A stretch of 64,000 bases of DNA from Pseudomonas sp. DNDY-54 (GCF_019880365.1 NZ_CP082271.1:1860001-1924000); one strand, 5' to 3'. Shown: positions 25,127 through 33,696, counted from the stretch's first letter. Notes: a model not told the origin generated them from the letters alone. Numbers and translations: made by a program.

Positions 25127-26314
25127 ATGTCTGCTGCGAAACAACCGGCTTCAAACGACACTTTTTTCATCCTGTCGCTGGTGGTGTTCAACTTCATTTC
25201 GTTCATCTCCATCGGAATTCCCCTGGCTTCGTTGCCGGGGTTTATTCATGAAAATCTCGGGTTCACCACTGCTGTTGCTGGGATCGTAATCGGCGCTCAG
25301 TACCTCATTACCTTGCTGTGTCGCCCGCTTGCCGGAAGGCTTGCGGATGAGCGGGGCGCAAAGAAGACTGTGTTGATCGGGATGGTGTCCGGCTTGCTAA
25401 GCGGGCTGTTGCTACTCGCTTCAGCGCTGTTGGAATCCTGGCCGATGGCGAGTATCGCCGTGATGGTGGGCAGCCGGGTGATTCTCGGCTTCGCTCAGAG
25501 CCTGATCGGCATTTCCGCAATCAGCTGGGGCATCAGCCGGTTAGGCGCGGAAAGCACGGCGCGCATGATTTCCTGGAATGGCGTGGCGGCGTATGGCGGC
25601 GTCGGTATTGGCGCACCGCTGGGCGTGTTTCTGACCCAATCTTTGGGGCTGTGGAGTCTGGGTGTCGTGACGATGGCGCTTGCTGCGACAGGCCTGGCAT
25701 TGGCCTGGCGGCGCGGTGATGCACCGCTGAATCCGGGCAAGCGCTTACCGTTCGGCAAGGTGCTGTGGAAGGTCGCACCACCCGGCATCAGCCTGGCCTT
25801 AGCGACGATCGGTTACGGCACGCTGACGGCTTTTATCGCGCTGTATTACAACGCTCGCGGCTGGGATGGTGCGGCCTGGTGCCTGACAGCGTTCGCCTTT
25901 GCCTTTATCGCGACGCGCTTGTTGTTCCCTAATCTGATCAATCGCGTGGGCGGTTATTCAGTGGCGATGGTGTGCCTGGTGGTCGAGATATTCGGGCTGC
26001 TGTTGCTCTGGTTGGCAGAGGCGCCGAGCTTCGCTCTGGCTGGTTCGGCGTTGACTGGCTGCGGCCTTTCTTTGCTTTATCCAGCGCTGGGGGTTGGGGT
26101 CGTGTCACGCGTAGGCGTCGCCAACCGCAGCTCGGGCCTCAGCGTCTTCGCGATGTTCTTCGACCTGTCGTTGGGCCTGTCGGGCGCAATCATGGGGCTA
26201 TTGGCCGCTTATATCGGCATGCAGAGCATTTTCCTTGGTGCTGCGGCTGTAGCGGTCGGCGCACTCGGGATCGTCTGGCTGTTGCTCCGCCAGGAGCGCG
26301 CGACTCAGCTGTGA
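25127..26314 (+). CDS. MFS transporter (YhhS/YfcJ-like)
   Basis: A 12-helix major facilitator of 395 residues. The loop 2-3 signature appears as CRPLAGRLADERGAKKT at about 64-80, and SISAISWGISRLGAE-like residues follow helix 5 (ISAISWGISRL). The pattern FILSLVVFNFISFISIGIPLA at the N-terminus resembles the YhhS/YfcJ family of arabinose or drug exporters. Substrate unknown. It is convergent with the MarR regulator 40 bases away. Confidence 0.87.
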   Translation: MSAAKQPASNDTFFILSLVVFNFISFISIGIPLASLPGFIHENLGFTTAVAGIVIGAQYLITLLCRPLAGRLADERGAKKTVLIGMVSGLLSGLLLLASALLESWPMASIAVMVGSRVILGFAQSLIGISAISWGISRLGAESTARMISWNGVAAYGGVGIGAPLGVFLTQSLGLWSLGVVTMALAATGLALAWRRGDAPLNPGKRLPFGKVLWKVAPPGISLALATIGYGTLTAFIALYYNARGWDGAAWCLTAFAFAFIATRLLFPNLINRVGGYSVAMVCLVVEIFGLLLLWLAEAPSFALAGSALTGCGLSLLYPALGVGVVSRVGVANRSSGLSVFAMFFDLSLGLSGAIMGLLAAYIGMQSIFLGAAAVAVGALGIVWLLLRQERATQL

Positions 26315-26353
26315 GCAGTGACGCAACTGCGGCACACTCCCGTTCAGGCCAGC

Positions 26354-26851
26354 TCACTCCGGCGCTACAGGCTCCATTGACGACCCGGTGGGTTCTGCCT
26401 GCCCAAGCGAAATATTGCCAAGATCAGCCTGCAGCTTGCTCAGGTAGTGCAGGAAATTGACGCTGTCATCGAAGCTGAAGCCTTTCATGCCCTGCTGATA
26501 AAAATCCTGGATCCGCTGCTGCAGCGCTTCCCAGTAAGTGCGTCCCGGCGCGGTCAGCCTGACCAGCCGCGCACGCCCGTCGTCGGGATGCGGCACGCGC
26601 TCGACATGGCCGTCGCGCTCCATGCGTTTCAGAACGCCGTCCAGGCTCTGGCGGCTGACCACCAGATACTCGGTCAGCTGATTAAAGGAGATTCCCTCGT
26701 CGTAGCCTGGACGGGACAACGCGCCGAGCACCGCCCACTGCACGGTACTGATGCCCATCTCTTTCTGCACTTGCCGCTGCAACACGTTGCCGGTCTGAAA
26801 CAACCGGAAGAAAAGCCGGTTGGGAATGCTCTTGGTTTCAATCGCGGACAT
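26354..26851 (-). CDS. MarR family regulator, BadR-like (end of cyclohexanecarboxylate operon)
   Basis: The 165-residue winged-helix protein has the MarR core: STVQWAVLGALSRP, then LTEYLVVSRQSLDGVLKRME as recognition helix and the wing DDGRARLVRLT. It lies 41 bases after the acyl-CoA dehydrogenase gene, on the same strand, behind a set of aliA/badHI/aliB homologues. In Rhodopseudomonas palustris a MarR regulator, BadR, controls the equivalent genes, so this is likely the local CoA-thioester-responsive repressor. The ligand is an inference. A good Shine-Dalgarno (AGGAA) precedes the ATG. Confidence 0.85.
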   Translation of the reverse strand: MSAIETKSIPNRLFFRLFQTGNVLQRQVQKEMGISTVQWAVLGALSRPGYDEGISFNQLTEYLVVSRQSLDGVLKRMERDGHVERVPHPDDGRARLVRLTAPGRTYWEALQQRIQDFYQQGMKGFSFDDSVNFLHYLSKLQADLGNISLGQAEPTGSSMEPVAPE

Positions 26852-26892
26852 CGGAATTCCTAGCAGGATGGCGGTAAGTCAGTCGGAACGCG

Positions 26893-28032
26893 CTACCTGG
26901 GTATGCATTCACGGGCGATGATATTTTTCATGATCTGCGCCGTGCCGTCACCAATCTGCAGCCCCAGCACGTCCCGCATGCGCTGCGAGAAGGGCAGATC
27001 CTCGCCCCAGCCTGTATGACCGTGGGCAAGCATGCACTGCTTCACGACATCGAACGCGAGTTTTGGTCCCCACCATTTATTCATTGCCGCTTCAGCGTTG
27101 TGGCGCTGCCCTGAATCCTTTAACCAGAGTGCGTAATAGCATTGCAGCCGCGCGGCCTGCACGTAGGTCTGGTACTCGGCCAGCGGATGCGTAAGGCCTT
27201 GAAAGGCGGAGAGCTTTTGCCCGAAGGCATCGCGCTCGGTCAGCCATTGCCAGGTTTCGTCCAGCGATTGCTGGGCCGTGGCCAGGCACTGCAGGCCGAT
27301 CAGCGCGCGGCTGTAGTCGAACCCCTGCATGACCTGCTTGAAGCCCTGGCCCTCATCACCCAGGCGATGGCTGGCCGGCACCCGGACGTTGTCGAAGAAG
27401 ATCGAGCCACGACCGATGCAGCGCTGGCCGGCATCATCGAAACGGGTGGTGCTGATGCCGGGCGAGTCCATCGGGACGAGGAAGGCGCTGATGCCGTTGG
27501 CGCGCGATTCCTGCGTGCCCGTGCGGGCAAACACCACCGCCACGTCCGCCTGGTCAGCCATAGAAATCGAGGTCTTTTCGCCGTTGAGGATGTAACCGTC
27601 GACGCTGTGTTCGGCCTTGAGGCGTAGGTTCGCCGCATCCGAGCCGCCGCTGGGTTCGGTCAGGGCAATGCACACGACCTTGCGGCCGGCGGTGATTTCG
27701 CCGAGCCACTCGCGCGCCAGTTCAGGCGCGGCATGCTGCGCGATGATCTGGCCATTGAGTGAAGCCAGTAACGGGATGTAGCCCACGTTGAAGTCGCCGC
27801 GGGAGATCTCTTCGATGATGATGCCGGCCGTGACGCAATCCAGACCGCTGCCGCCGAACGCCTCCGGCAGTTCGCCACCCAGCAGGCCCATTCCCCCCAT
27901 CTGCTCGATCAGCGACCGCTCGATACATCCTTCGCGTTCACGACGTCGGTAGCCGGGCATGAGCACATCGGCACTGAAGCGTGCCACGCTGTCGCGAATG
28001 GCGGTTTGATGCTCGTTGAAACCGAAATTCAT
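26893..28032 (-). CDS. aliB: Acyl-CoA dehydrogenase, probable cyclohexanecarboxyl-CoA dehydrogenase
   Basis: The 379-residue flavoprotein is a complete acyl-CoA dehydrogenase: N-terminal helices, the flavin-binding CIALTEPSGGSDAANLRLKA block, and the C-terminal QMRDVLGLQIGDGTAQIMKN-like ending (MRDVLGLQIGDGTAQIMKN). Neighbours badI, badH and aliA identify it as the enzyme that makes cyclohex-1-ene-1-carboxyl-CoA from cyclohexanecarboxyl-CoA. The frame runs further upstream, but the ATG for MNFGFNEHQ has GGAG eight bases before it and matches the family N-terminus. General beta-oxidation of another branched or cyclic acyl-CoA is the alternative. Confidence 0.85.
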   Translation of the reverse strand: MNFGFNEHQTAIRDSVARFSADVLMPGYRRREREGCIERSLIEQMGGMGLLGGELPEAFGGSGLDCVTAGIIIEEISRGDFNVGYIPLLASLNGQIIAQHAAPELAREWLGEITAGRKVVCIALTEPSGGSDAANLRLKAEHSVDGYILNGEKTSISMADQADVAVVFARTGTQESRANGISAFLVPMDSPGISTTRFDDAGQRCIGRGSIFFDNVRVPASHRLGDEGQGFKQVMQGFDYSRALIGLQCLATAQQSLDETWQWLTERDAFGQKLSAFQGLTHPLAEYQTYVQAARLQCYYALWLKDSGQRHNAEAAMNKWWGPKLAFDVVKQCMLAHGHTGWGEDLPFSQRMRDVLGLQIGDGTAQIMKNIIARECIPR

Positions 28033-28091
28033 GGGGTTCTCCAGCCAGAAGCCTGTGGCAGGAGCCGGTCTCCCGGCTCCGTGCGGATGCG

Positions 28092-28874
28092 TTACTTGTA
28101 GAACTGACGGAAGTTCGGCTTGCGCTTTTCCTTGAACGCCGCGGTCCCTTCCTTGGCTTCGTCGGTGTCGTAGTACAGGCTCAGCGCCTGCATCCCGAGC
28201 CCGCCGATCCCGCCAATATTGGCGCTGTCGGCATTGAACGAGCGCTTGGCGATGGAGAGGGCGGTCGGGCTCTTTTCCAGAATTTCGTCGCACCACTTAC
28301 TCACTTCGGCATCGAGTTCAGCGTGGGGCACCACGGCGTTGACCAGGCCCCAGTCATACGCTTGCTGCGCGCTGTATTTACGGCACAGGTACCAAATCTC
28401 CCGGGCGCGTTTCTCGCCGATCACCCGGCTGAGGTATGCGGTGCCATAGCCGGGATCGACCGAGCCGACCTTTGGGCCGACCTGGCCGAAGATGGCGTTT
28501 TCAGAGGCGATGCTCAGGTCGCAGACCACATGGAGTACGTGCCCGCCGCCAATGGCGAATCCATTGACCCGCGCGATGACGGGCTTGGGCACTTCGCGAA
28601 TCAGATTCTGCAACTCTTCGACAGGCAGTCCGATCAGGCCGCGACCGTCGTATTGGCCCTCATGCGCACCTTGATCCCCGCCCGTGCAGAAGGCTTTGTC
28701 GCCGGCGCCGGTGAATACGATGACGCCAATGGCCTTGTTCCAACCGGCCCGGTTGAAGGCGTCGAGCAGCTCCATGCAGGTCTGGCCGCGAAACGCGTTG
28801 TAGCGCTCCGGGCGGTTGATGGTGATGGTCGCGACGCCGTCGGCTTCGCTGTAGAGGATGTCTTCGTAGTTCAT
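28092..28874 (-). CDS. badI: 2-ketocyclohexanecarboxyl-CoA hydrolase
   Basis: A 260-residue crotonase-fold enzyme very close, as I recall it, to R. palustris BadI, which opens the ring of 2-ketocyclohexanecarboxyl-CoA to pimeloyl-CoA. Characteristic stretches are NRPERYNAFRGQTC, FCTGGDQGAHEGQYDGRG, the oxyanion region PVIARVNGFAIGGGHVLHV, FGQVGPKVGSVDPGYGTAYL and ALSLYYDTDEAKEG. The SVDPGYG motif groups it with BadI and MenB-type hydrolases or cyclases rather than simple hydratases. AGGAG lies six bases before the ATG. It is 13 bases after badH. Confidence 0.9.
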   Translation of the reverse strand: MNYEDILYSEADGVATITINRPERYNAFRGQTCMELLDAFNRAGWNKAIGVIVFTGAGDKAFCTGGDQGAHEGQYDGRGLIGLPVEELQNLIREVPKPVIARVNGFAIGGGHVLHVVCDLSIASENAIFGQVGPKVGSVDPGYGTAYLSRVIGEKRAREIWYLCRKYSAQQAYDWGLVNAVVPHAELDAEVSKWCDEILEKSPTALSIAKRSFNADSANIGGIGGLGMQALSLYYDTDEAKEGTAAFKEKRKPNFRQFYK

Positions 28875-28887
28875 GTTGAGCTCCTGT

Positions 28888-29655
28888 TCAGCCAGCCATG
28901 GTCAGTCCGCCGGACACGCTGATGACCTGTCCAGTAATGAAGTCGGCATCGTCGCTAGCAAGCAAACAGACGATGCCGGGATAGTCTTCCGGTTGGCCAA
29001 GACGACGCTTGGGAACGGCGTTCTTGAACGCTTCAAGCAGCTTCTCCGGATTGTTCGACGTGGCCGCCACGCTTTTCAGCAGCGCGGTATCGGTGGGGCC
29101 GGGGCAGACGACGTTGAAATTGATGTTCTTGCTGGCCAGCTCCCGCGCCAAGGTCTTCGACAGCCCGATCAAGCCCGCTTTGCATGCGGCGTAGACCGCT
29201 TCCCCCGAGGAGCCGACGCGCGCGGCATCGGAGGCAATGTTGATGACCTTGCCGCCGCCGGCTTCGAGCATTTTCGGCAGCACCACGTGGTGCATGTTGA
29301 GCGCGCCGGTCAGGTTGATATCGATCAGCTGCTGCCACATGCCTGGCTCGGTCTTGAGAAACGGCATGAAGCGGTCGAAGCCCGCATTGTTGACGAGCAC
29401 GGTTGGCACACCCAGGTCGCGTCCAATCTTTTCTACCGTTTCGACGATAGCGGCGTAGTCGGTAATGTCCGCGGCATAGGCCACTGCGTTGCCGCCGGCT
29501 TCGGTGACAAGCTCGGCTGTGCTCTGCGCAGCTGCTTCGTCACGATCGAGCACCGCGACTCGGCTGCCCTCGGCGGCAAAGCGCAGGCAGAGCGCGCGGC
29601 CAATGCCACCGCCACCGCCCGTGATGATCACGGTTTTTCCAGATAGGCCTTTCAT
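28888..29655 (-). CDS. badH: 2-hydroxycyclohexanecarboxyl-CoA dehydrogenase (SDR family)
   Basis: The 255-residue short-chain dehydrogenase has the NAD site TGGGGGIGRALC at about 12-23, NNAGFDRF, the catalytic Ser in NIASDAARVGSSGEAVYAAC with Tyr and Lys spaced as YAACK, and the C-terminal FITGQVISVSGGLTM. These blocks closely follow R. palustris BadH, including SDAARVGSSGEAVYAACK and CPGPTDTALL. It oxidises the hydroxy-CoA to the 2-keto-CoA used by BadI. GGAG precedes the start. It lies between aliA (35 bases) and badI (13 bases). Confidence 0.9.
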   Translation of the reverse strand: MKGLSGKTVIITGGGGGIGRALCLRFAAEGSRVAVLDRDEAAAQSTAELVTEAGGNAVAYAADITDYAAIVETVEKIGRDLGVPTVLVNNAGFDRFMPFLKTEPGMWQQLIDINLTGALNMHHVVLPKMLEAGGGKVINIASDAARVGSSGEAVYAACKAGLIGLSKTLARELASKNINFNVVCPGPTDTALLKSVAATSNNPEKLLEAFKNAVPKRRLGQPEDYPGIVCLLASDDADFITGQVISVSGGLTMAG

Positions 29656-29690
29656 ATCGGATCTCCAGCGAATGCAAAGGGAAGGGGTGT

Positions 29691-31358
29691 TCAGGCGGGC
29701 TTGGCGGCCGGGAGGCTGATGCCTTTGGCCTGCTCACGCAGTTTGAATTTCTGGATCTTCCCGGACGGTGTGCGTGGCAATGCAGGCAGCACTTCGAGGT
29801 ATTCCGGTAAGTAGTTGCGGGTCAGGCGCTGCTCCGTGAGGAAGCGGACTACATCCTGCAGGCTGAGCGACTGATGCCCGTCATGGAGGGTGACGTACGC
29901 GCAAAGCCGCTCGCCCAGACGGTCATCAGGGCAGCCCACCAGCGCGACTGCAGAAATCGCGGGGTGTTTGTAGAGCAGGTTTTCGATTTCCACGACCGGT
30001 ACGTTTTCGCCACCGCGGATTACCACGTCTTTCGTGCGACCCGTGATTCGGATGTAGCCTTCAGCGTCCATCCGCGCCAGGTCGCCGGTGGGAAACCAGC
30101 CGTCGTCATCGACGTTGTACAGATCCGGGCGCTTGAGGTAACCGATGAACAGGCTGGCGCCCCGAACGAGCAGGTTGCCTTCGGTGCCGCGCAGTACGTC
30201 TTCGCCCGTCTCATCGACCACGCGCACTTCCATATGGGGCACTGCGACGCCGTCGCTGTTGATCGCGCGCTCCGGCTCGTCTTCGGGCCGGGTCATGGTT
30301 ACGGCGCCGTTCTCGGTCATCCCCCACGCGGAGACAATCTTGGCCTGGATGGCGGCAGCCGCACGCTCCACCAGCGCGCCCGGTATTGGCGCGCCGGCGG
30401 AGACGAAGACACGCAACGAGGACAATTCTTCTGGGTGCTGTGGCGCAATCTCGATCAGGTCCGCCAGAAAGGGTGTCGACGCCATGGTGAAGGTTGGTCG
30501 TTCGGCCTTGGCGACCTTGACGGCAAACGCTGGGTCCCATACGTCCTGCAGTACAGACGCGCTTTTCAGGTAGATGGGCATCATCAGGCCGTAGAGGTAG
30601 CCGGTCTGATGAGCCAGCGGTGACGCCATGAACATGATGTCGTCGCTGCCCAGATGCAGGCGTTCGGCGTAGGGACGGATATTGCTGAACAGCGTATTGC
30701 TGCTGTGCAGAACGCCCTTGGGCTCGCCCGTAGTACCGGATGTGTAAAGCAGCTGGACGACGTCATCGCCGTGCGGCTTCCGCTCGGCGAATAGCACTTG
30801 GGTGTCGGTTTCCTCTTCCCACGCGCGATCCAGCAGCACCCGCTGGAAGGAACGACTCTCATCGTCGCTGTCGATTACCAGTACATGCTCGAGCGCCGGT
30901 AGTTCGGTGCGTAGCCCGTCCACCATCGCGGCGTAATCGAAGCCGCGGAATGTCTGCGGTACAACCAATACGCGGCTCTGCGCATAGCCCAGCATGAAGC
31001 GCAGCTCGTGCTCGCGAAAAATCGGCATCAACGGATTGAGCACCGCGCCGATGCGTACACACGCCAGGTGCAGGGCGGTCATTTCCCACCAATTGGGCAA
31101 CTGGCAGGACACCACCGCACCTTTGCTGACACCGAGCGCCGCCAGGCCGGCGGCCATGCGCCGAACCACGTGATCAAGTTCGGCATAGCTGAACGCGCGT
31201 CGCACATTCTGGTTTACGCGGTACGCGATGAGGGCTGGAGCGTCGGCCCTGCTTGCTACCGCCAAATCCAGATAGTCAGTAATGATCATGTCATTCCAGG
31301 CGCCGGCTTTGATCATTGATGCGCGACGTTCGGATGGCACCGTTGCGGTGATATTCAT
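29691..31358 (-). CDS. aliA: Cyclohexanecarboxylate-CoA ligase (acyl-CoA synthetase)
   Basis: The 555-residue ANL-superfamily ligase would activate cyclohexanecarboxylate as its CoA ester. Adenylation motifs are LLYTSGTTGEPKGVLHSS at about 193-210, SAWGMTENGAVT, GWFPTGDLARMD and the final PRTPSGKIQKFKLRE with the catalytic Lys. AGGTGG lies about nine bases before the first ATG, supporting that start; internal Mets at residues 15 and 24 are alternatives. It is the first gene of the leftward aliA-badH-badI-aliB-marR set. Related ligases for medium-chain or aromatic acids cannot be excluded by motifs alone; the neighbours decide. Confidence 0.85.
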   Translation of the reverse strand: MNITATVPSERRASMIKAGAWNDMIITDYLDLAVASRADAPALIAYRVNQNVRRAFSYAELDHVVRRMAAGLAALGVSKGAVVSCQLPNWWEMTALHLACVRIGAVLNPLMPIFREHELRFMLGYAQSRVLVVPQTFRGFDYAAMVDGLRTELPALEHVLVIDSDDESRSFQRVLLDRAWEEETDTQVLFAERKPHGDDVVQLLYTSGTTGEPKGVLHSSNTLFSNIRPYAERLHLGSDDIMFMASPLAHQTGYLYGLMMPIYLKSASVLQDVWDPAFAVKVAKAERPTFTMASTPFLADLIEIAPQHPEELSSLRVFVSAGAPIPGALVERAAAAIQAKIVSAWGMTENGAVTMTRPEDEPERAINSDGVAVPHMEVRVVDETGEDVLRGTEGNLLVRGASLFIGYLKRPDLYNVDDDGWFPTGDLARMDAEGYIRITGRTKDVVIRGGENVPVVEIENLLYKHPAISAVALVGCPDDRLGERLCAYVTLHDGHQSLSLQDVVRFLTEQRLTRNYLPEYLEVLPALPRTPSGKIQKFKLREQAKGISLPAAKPA

Positions 31359-31458
31359 GAACTATTCCACCTATATCGTTCGATTACGTTGTTCTTATAG
31401 TGGGCGAAGGAAACGTCTGATCGCTGGAACAGAAAATAGGCCTGACTTATCGATATGT

Positions 31459-31468
31459 CAACATGTTG
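31459..31468. promoter_or_regulatory. Perfect palindrome upstream of aliA
   Basis: CAACATGTTG is a perfect 10-base palindrome about 100 bases before the aliA start, in an otherwise non-coding stretch. It could be an operator for the MarR-type regulator of the operon, but there is no second copy to support this. Confidence 0.3.
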
Positions 31469-31863
31469 TCCTTTGTAGCTAGGTCAGGCTTGGTGTTGAT
31501 GTTCAGATGCTTGAGCGCAGGGCGGTCCGGCACGCTTCCGCAAGAAAAGCGCGTCTGATCCGTGCGAGAAAATTGAGGGCGAAGGGTGACAAGCCTAGGT
31601 CGATGGCAACATAGCGGAGCCGGCTGACTAGGTTTCAAATGATCGAATAGCCAGTCGCTTACTCATGCTGAACGCGATGCAGGGCCGTACTGGGATTTCG
31701 AGTAAATCGGAGTCGAACGGCCTCTCGCCGGCTGTTCTAAAGCTGCGCCTGGCTGAGGGGGAGGGAGGGTGATGGCGTGGGGGCACCGAACGTTGAGCCC
31801 GCAGGTGCGGCACGTCCGTGGGGGCGGCGGGTTAGTGTTTAGGCCCCCGGGGTGTCTCGATCG

Positions 31864-32034
31864 TTACCGCCCGGCTGCGCAGAACCCGAGGTCCATCGAC
31901 GCCCGTCTCGCCAATGCAGCTGCGCTCGGGCGAGAGTCGTCTCTACTGCGCCGTAGCTGCCGCCAGAACTCCAGCGGCTGCTTCGCACTGAGGTCTGTTT
32001 GCTTCACCAGGCTTTCCAGGGTTTTGCTGCTCAT
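31864..32034 (-). CDS. Small hypothetical protein (56 residues)
   Basis: I do not recognise a family. The frame beginning MSSKTLESLVKQTDLSAKQ has a good Shine-Dalgarno (GGAGG, about five bases before the ATG) in an otherwise empty region. The first 30 residues look like a soluble helical protein, with PLEFWRQLRRSR; the rest is Ala/Arg-rich and less protein-like, so the gene could be a decayed remnant. Confidence 0.35.
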   Translation of the reverse strand: MSSKTLESLVKQTDLSAKQPLEFWRQLRRSRDDSRPSAAALARRASMDLGFCAAGR

Positions 32035-32474
32035 ACGGCCTCCAATATCTCGGTCGAGTGGTTGGTGGTCCTTGGATAAGTCGCATCCTTGCGCCAGCCG
32101 TCGCGGCTTTCCATGGAGCTGAGACTGCCCGGAATGGATTACAGAATGTTGACAAGCAGTATAAAATCTCACAGTGGAGACGAACGGTTAGATGAGCGTC
32201 GCCGTGCCATGTTTATAACTCCCTAGTGCGTGCCGGCCTATAAGCGGCGCCAATACTGATGTTGCCGATTCGTTGCTATTGAAGTGCAATCATGTGCTGC
32301 GCTACATAGTTATAACCAGTGTTACTGGATGGCCTTTGGCGGCAATTAACCGTTCATCGTAGAACTCAAGATTTTTCGAACTATCCGCCGGTTGATGGCC
32401 TCGGAGATAGTGAGGCGGTTGTAATGCATCCGCCGCTTTGTTCAATAGTAAAACCAAGTAACTGGAGAGATCTC

Positions 32475-32786
32475 ATGTCGAATGATAAGAGCGGAAATCC
32501 GGGTAACTTTGCCAACGATCGCGAGAAGGCTTCCGAAGCTGGGCAAAAGGGCGGCCATAACAGCGGCGGCAACTTTGCCAACGATCCGCAGCGCGCCTCT
32601 GAAGCTGGCCAGAAAGGCGGTCAGAACAGTGGTGGCAACTTCGCCAACGATCCACAGCGTGCATCCGAAGCTGGGCAGAAAGGCGGCCAGAATAGCGGCG
32701 GCAACTTTGCCAATGATCGCGAAAAGGCCTCCGAAGCCGGTAAGAAAGGTGGCCAGAACAGCCACGGCGGTGGCCGTAGCTCTTGA
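32475..32786 (+). CDS. KGG-repeat general stress protein
   Basis: A 103-residue hydrophilic protein built almost wholly of a 22-residue unit repeated four times, each with GNFAND, ASEAG and KGG. This is the stress-induced KGG motif family (GsiB/Con-10-like), related to LEA-type proteins made under desiccation, osmotic or stationary-phase stress. There are no hydrophobic segments and no Cys. The start is the ATG eight bases after GGAGA; the frame extends upstream without a ribosome site. A strong terminator follows. The function is inferred from family only. Confidence 0.9.
   Translation: MSNDKSGNPGNFANDREKASEAGQKGGHNSGGNFANDPQRASEAGQKGGQNSGGNFANDPQRASEAGQKGGQNSGGNFANDREKASEAGKKGGQNSHGGGRSS
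32502..32765 (+). repeat. Four tandem 66-bp coding repeats in the KGG-protein gene
   Basis: Units start at 32502, 32568, 32634 and 32700. Each encodes 22 residues of the GNFAND...KGGxNSG pattern and they are very similar at DNA level, especially the middle two, so copy number may vary by slippage or recombination. Confidence 0.85.
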
Positions 32787-32814
32787 TGAGCTAGCGGTTC
32801 GTTAGCACCGATAA

Positions 32815-32848
32815 GACGGGGCCCATTTATATGGGCTCCGTCTTTTTA
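32815..32848 (+). terminator. Terminator after the KGG-protein gene
   Basis: GACGG-GGCCCAT pairs with ATGGGCTCCGTC around TTAT, with one mismatch, followed by TTTTTA. It starts 28 bases after the stop codon. Confidence 0.9.
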
Positions 32849-33091
32849 TTGCCTGGTTAGTAGTGTGCCTTATTTCACGTCTTTTATTCTTTTCTTATAT
32901 ATAGATATAACGTCGATATTATATCCAAGCTGCGTTGCGTTAATTATATCGAGCGTACTGCTATTATTTTCCTCTTATAGAGGCAGTGTGCCCGTTCTGA
33001 TATAAGTCACTGGTAGAGGCAGCGCCCGGCTTCGAAAGTGCCGAGGTTCGTATTCATAAATATCGAGACAATTAACTCAGGCACCCGCAAT
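32849..33091. other. AT-rich intergenic stretch before the exoD-like gene
   Basis: This segment is far richer in A and T than its surroundings, especially 32880-32960. It includes the inverted repeat GATATAA / TTATATC and two copies of TAGAGGCAG. No gene was recognised. It probably holds the promoter of the ExoD-like gene and may be a binding region for a nucleoid protein. Confidence 0.4.
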
Positions 33092-33102
33092 GGAGGATGT
33101 CT

Positions 33103-33696
33103 ATGGCTGAAGGTAGCCAGCCTGGCGATCTGGAGCAGGTGATCGACGAGATCATCAGTCTCGGCGATGACCGCGACACGGTCGCCGTCAGTGATATGCA
33201 GGATTGCCTCGGCCAACGAAGTTTCGGCCCTTTCCTGTTCGTTCCAGCGATCATCGAAATCAGCCCGATTGGTGGCGTGCCCGGTGTCCCGACGTTACTC
33301 GCATTGATCGTCGCGCTATTTGCCATCCAGATGCTGTTTGGACGCGAGCATTTCTGGGTCCCGGGGTTTTTGAGCCACCGCGCGGTCAGCGCCAAGAAGC
33401 TCGAGAAGGGCCTGAACAAAATTCGGCCGGTAATTCGGTGGCTGGACAAAATCAGCCGTGAGCGATTCAGCTGGGCTATCAGCAAAGGGTTTCTTCGCGT
33501 ATTGGCCGTGCTCTGCGTGATGCTGGCCACGTCCGTCCCGCCGCTTGAGCTGCTGCCATTCGCCAGCACGGCGCCGTTCTCAGCGATCGCATTGTTCGGC
33601 CTTGGCATCACCACGCGCGACGGACTGTTGGTCGTTCTGGGCCTGGTCGTTACCCTGGGAGCGTTTGTGCTGGTCGGGACGGGATTGACCGGCTAA
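33103..33696 (+). CDS. ExoD family (exopolysaccharide synthesis) membrane protein
   Basis: The 197-residue protein matches the ExoD family: an N-terminal soluble part with VSDMQDCLGQRSFGPFLFVP, then IEISPIGGVPGVPTLLALIV, and hydrophobic helices at about 65-80 and 145-195. In Sinorhizobium ExoD affects exopolysaccharide and alkali tolerance. The start is set by GGAGG at 33092-33096: the ATG at 33097 abuts it, so the ATG at 33103, six bases away, is used. Next to it is a CPA1 antiporter gene (convergent), consistent with pH or cation stress, though that link is inference. Confidence 0.85.
   Translation: MAEGSQPGDLEQVIDEIISLGDDRDTVAVSDMQDCLGQRSFGPFLFVPAIIEISPIGGVPGVPTLLALIVALFAIQMLFGREHFWVPGFLSHRAVSAKKLEKGLNKIRPVIRWLDKISRERFSWAISKGFLRVLAVLCVMLATSVPPLELLPFASTAPFSAIALFGLGITTRDGLLVVLGLVVTLGAFVLVGTGLTG

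Larger units (their letters stand above)
31380..32474. other. Long intergenic region with little coding content
   Basis: About 1.1 kb between aliA and the KGG-protein gene. It should hold the promoters of both. The only coding signal I would defend is a 56-codon minus-strand frame at 31864-32034; the other open frames lack ribosome sites and family resemblance. No tRNA, hairpin terminator or insertion-sequence end was recognised. Base composition is mixed, with AT-rich stretches near 32200-32470. Confidence 0.5.

Noticed and set aside
32502..32765. Regular 66-bp repeats considered as a CRISPR array
   Set aside because: They are in-frame coding repeats of a KGG protein, without unique spacers, and no cas genes are nearby.
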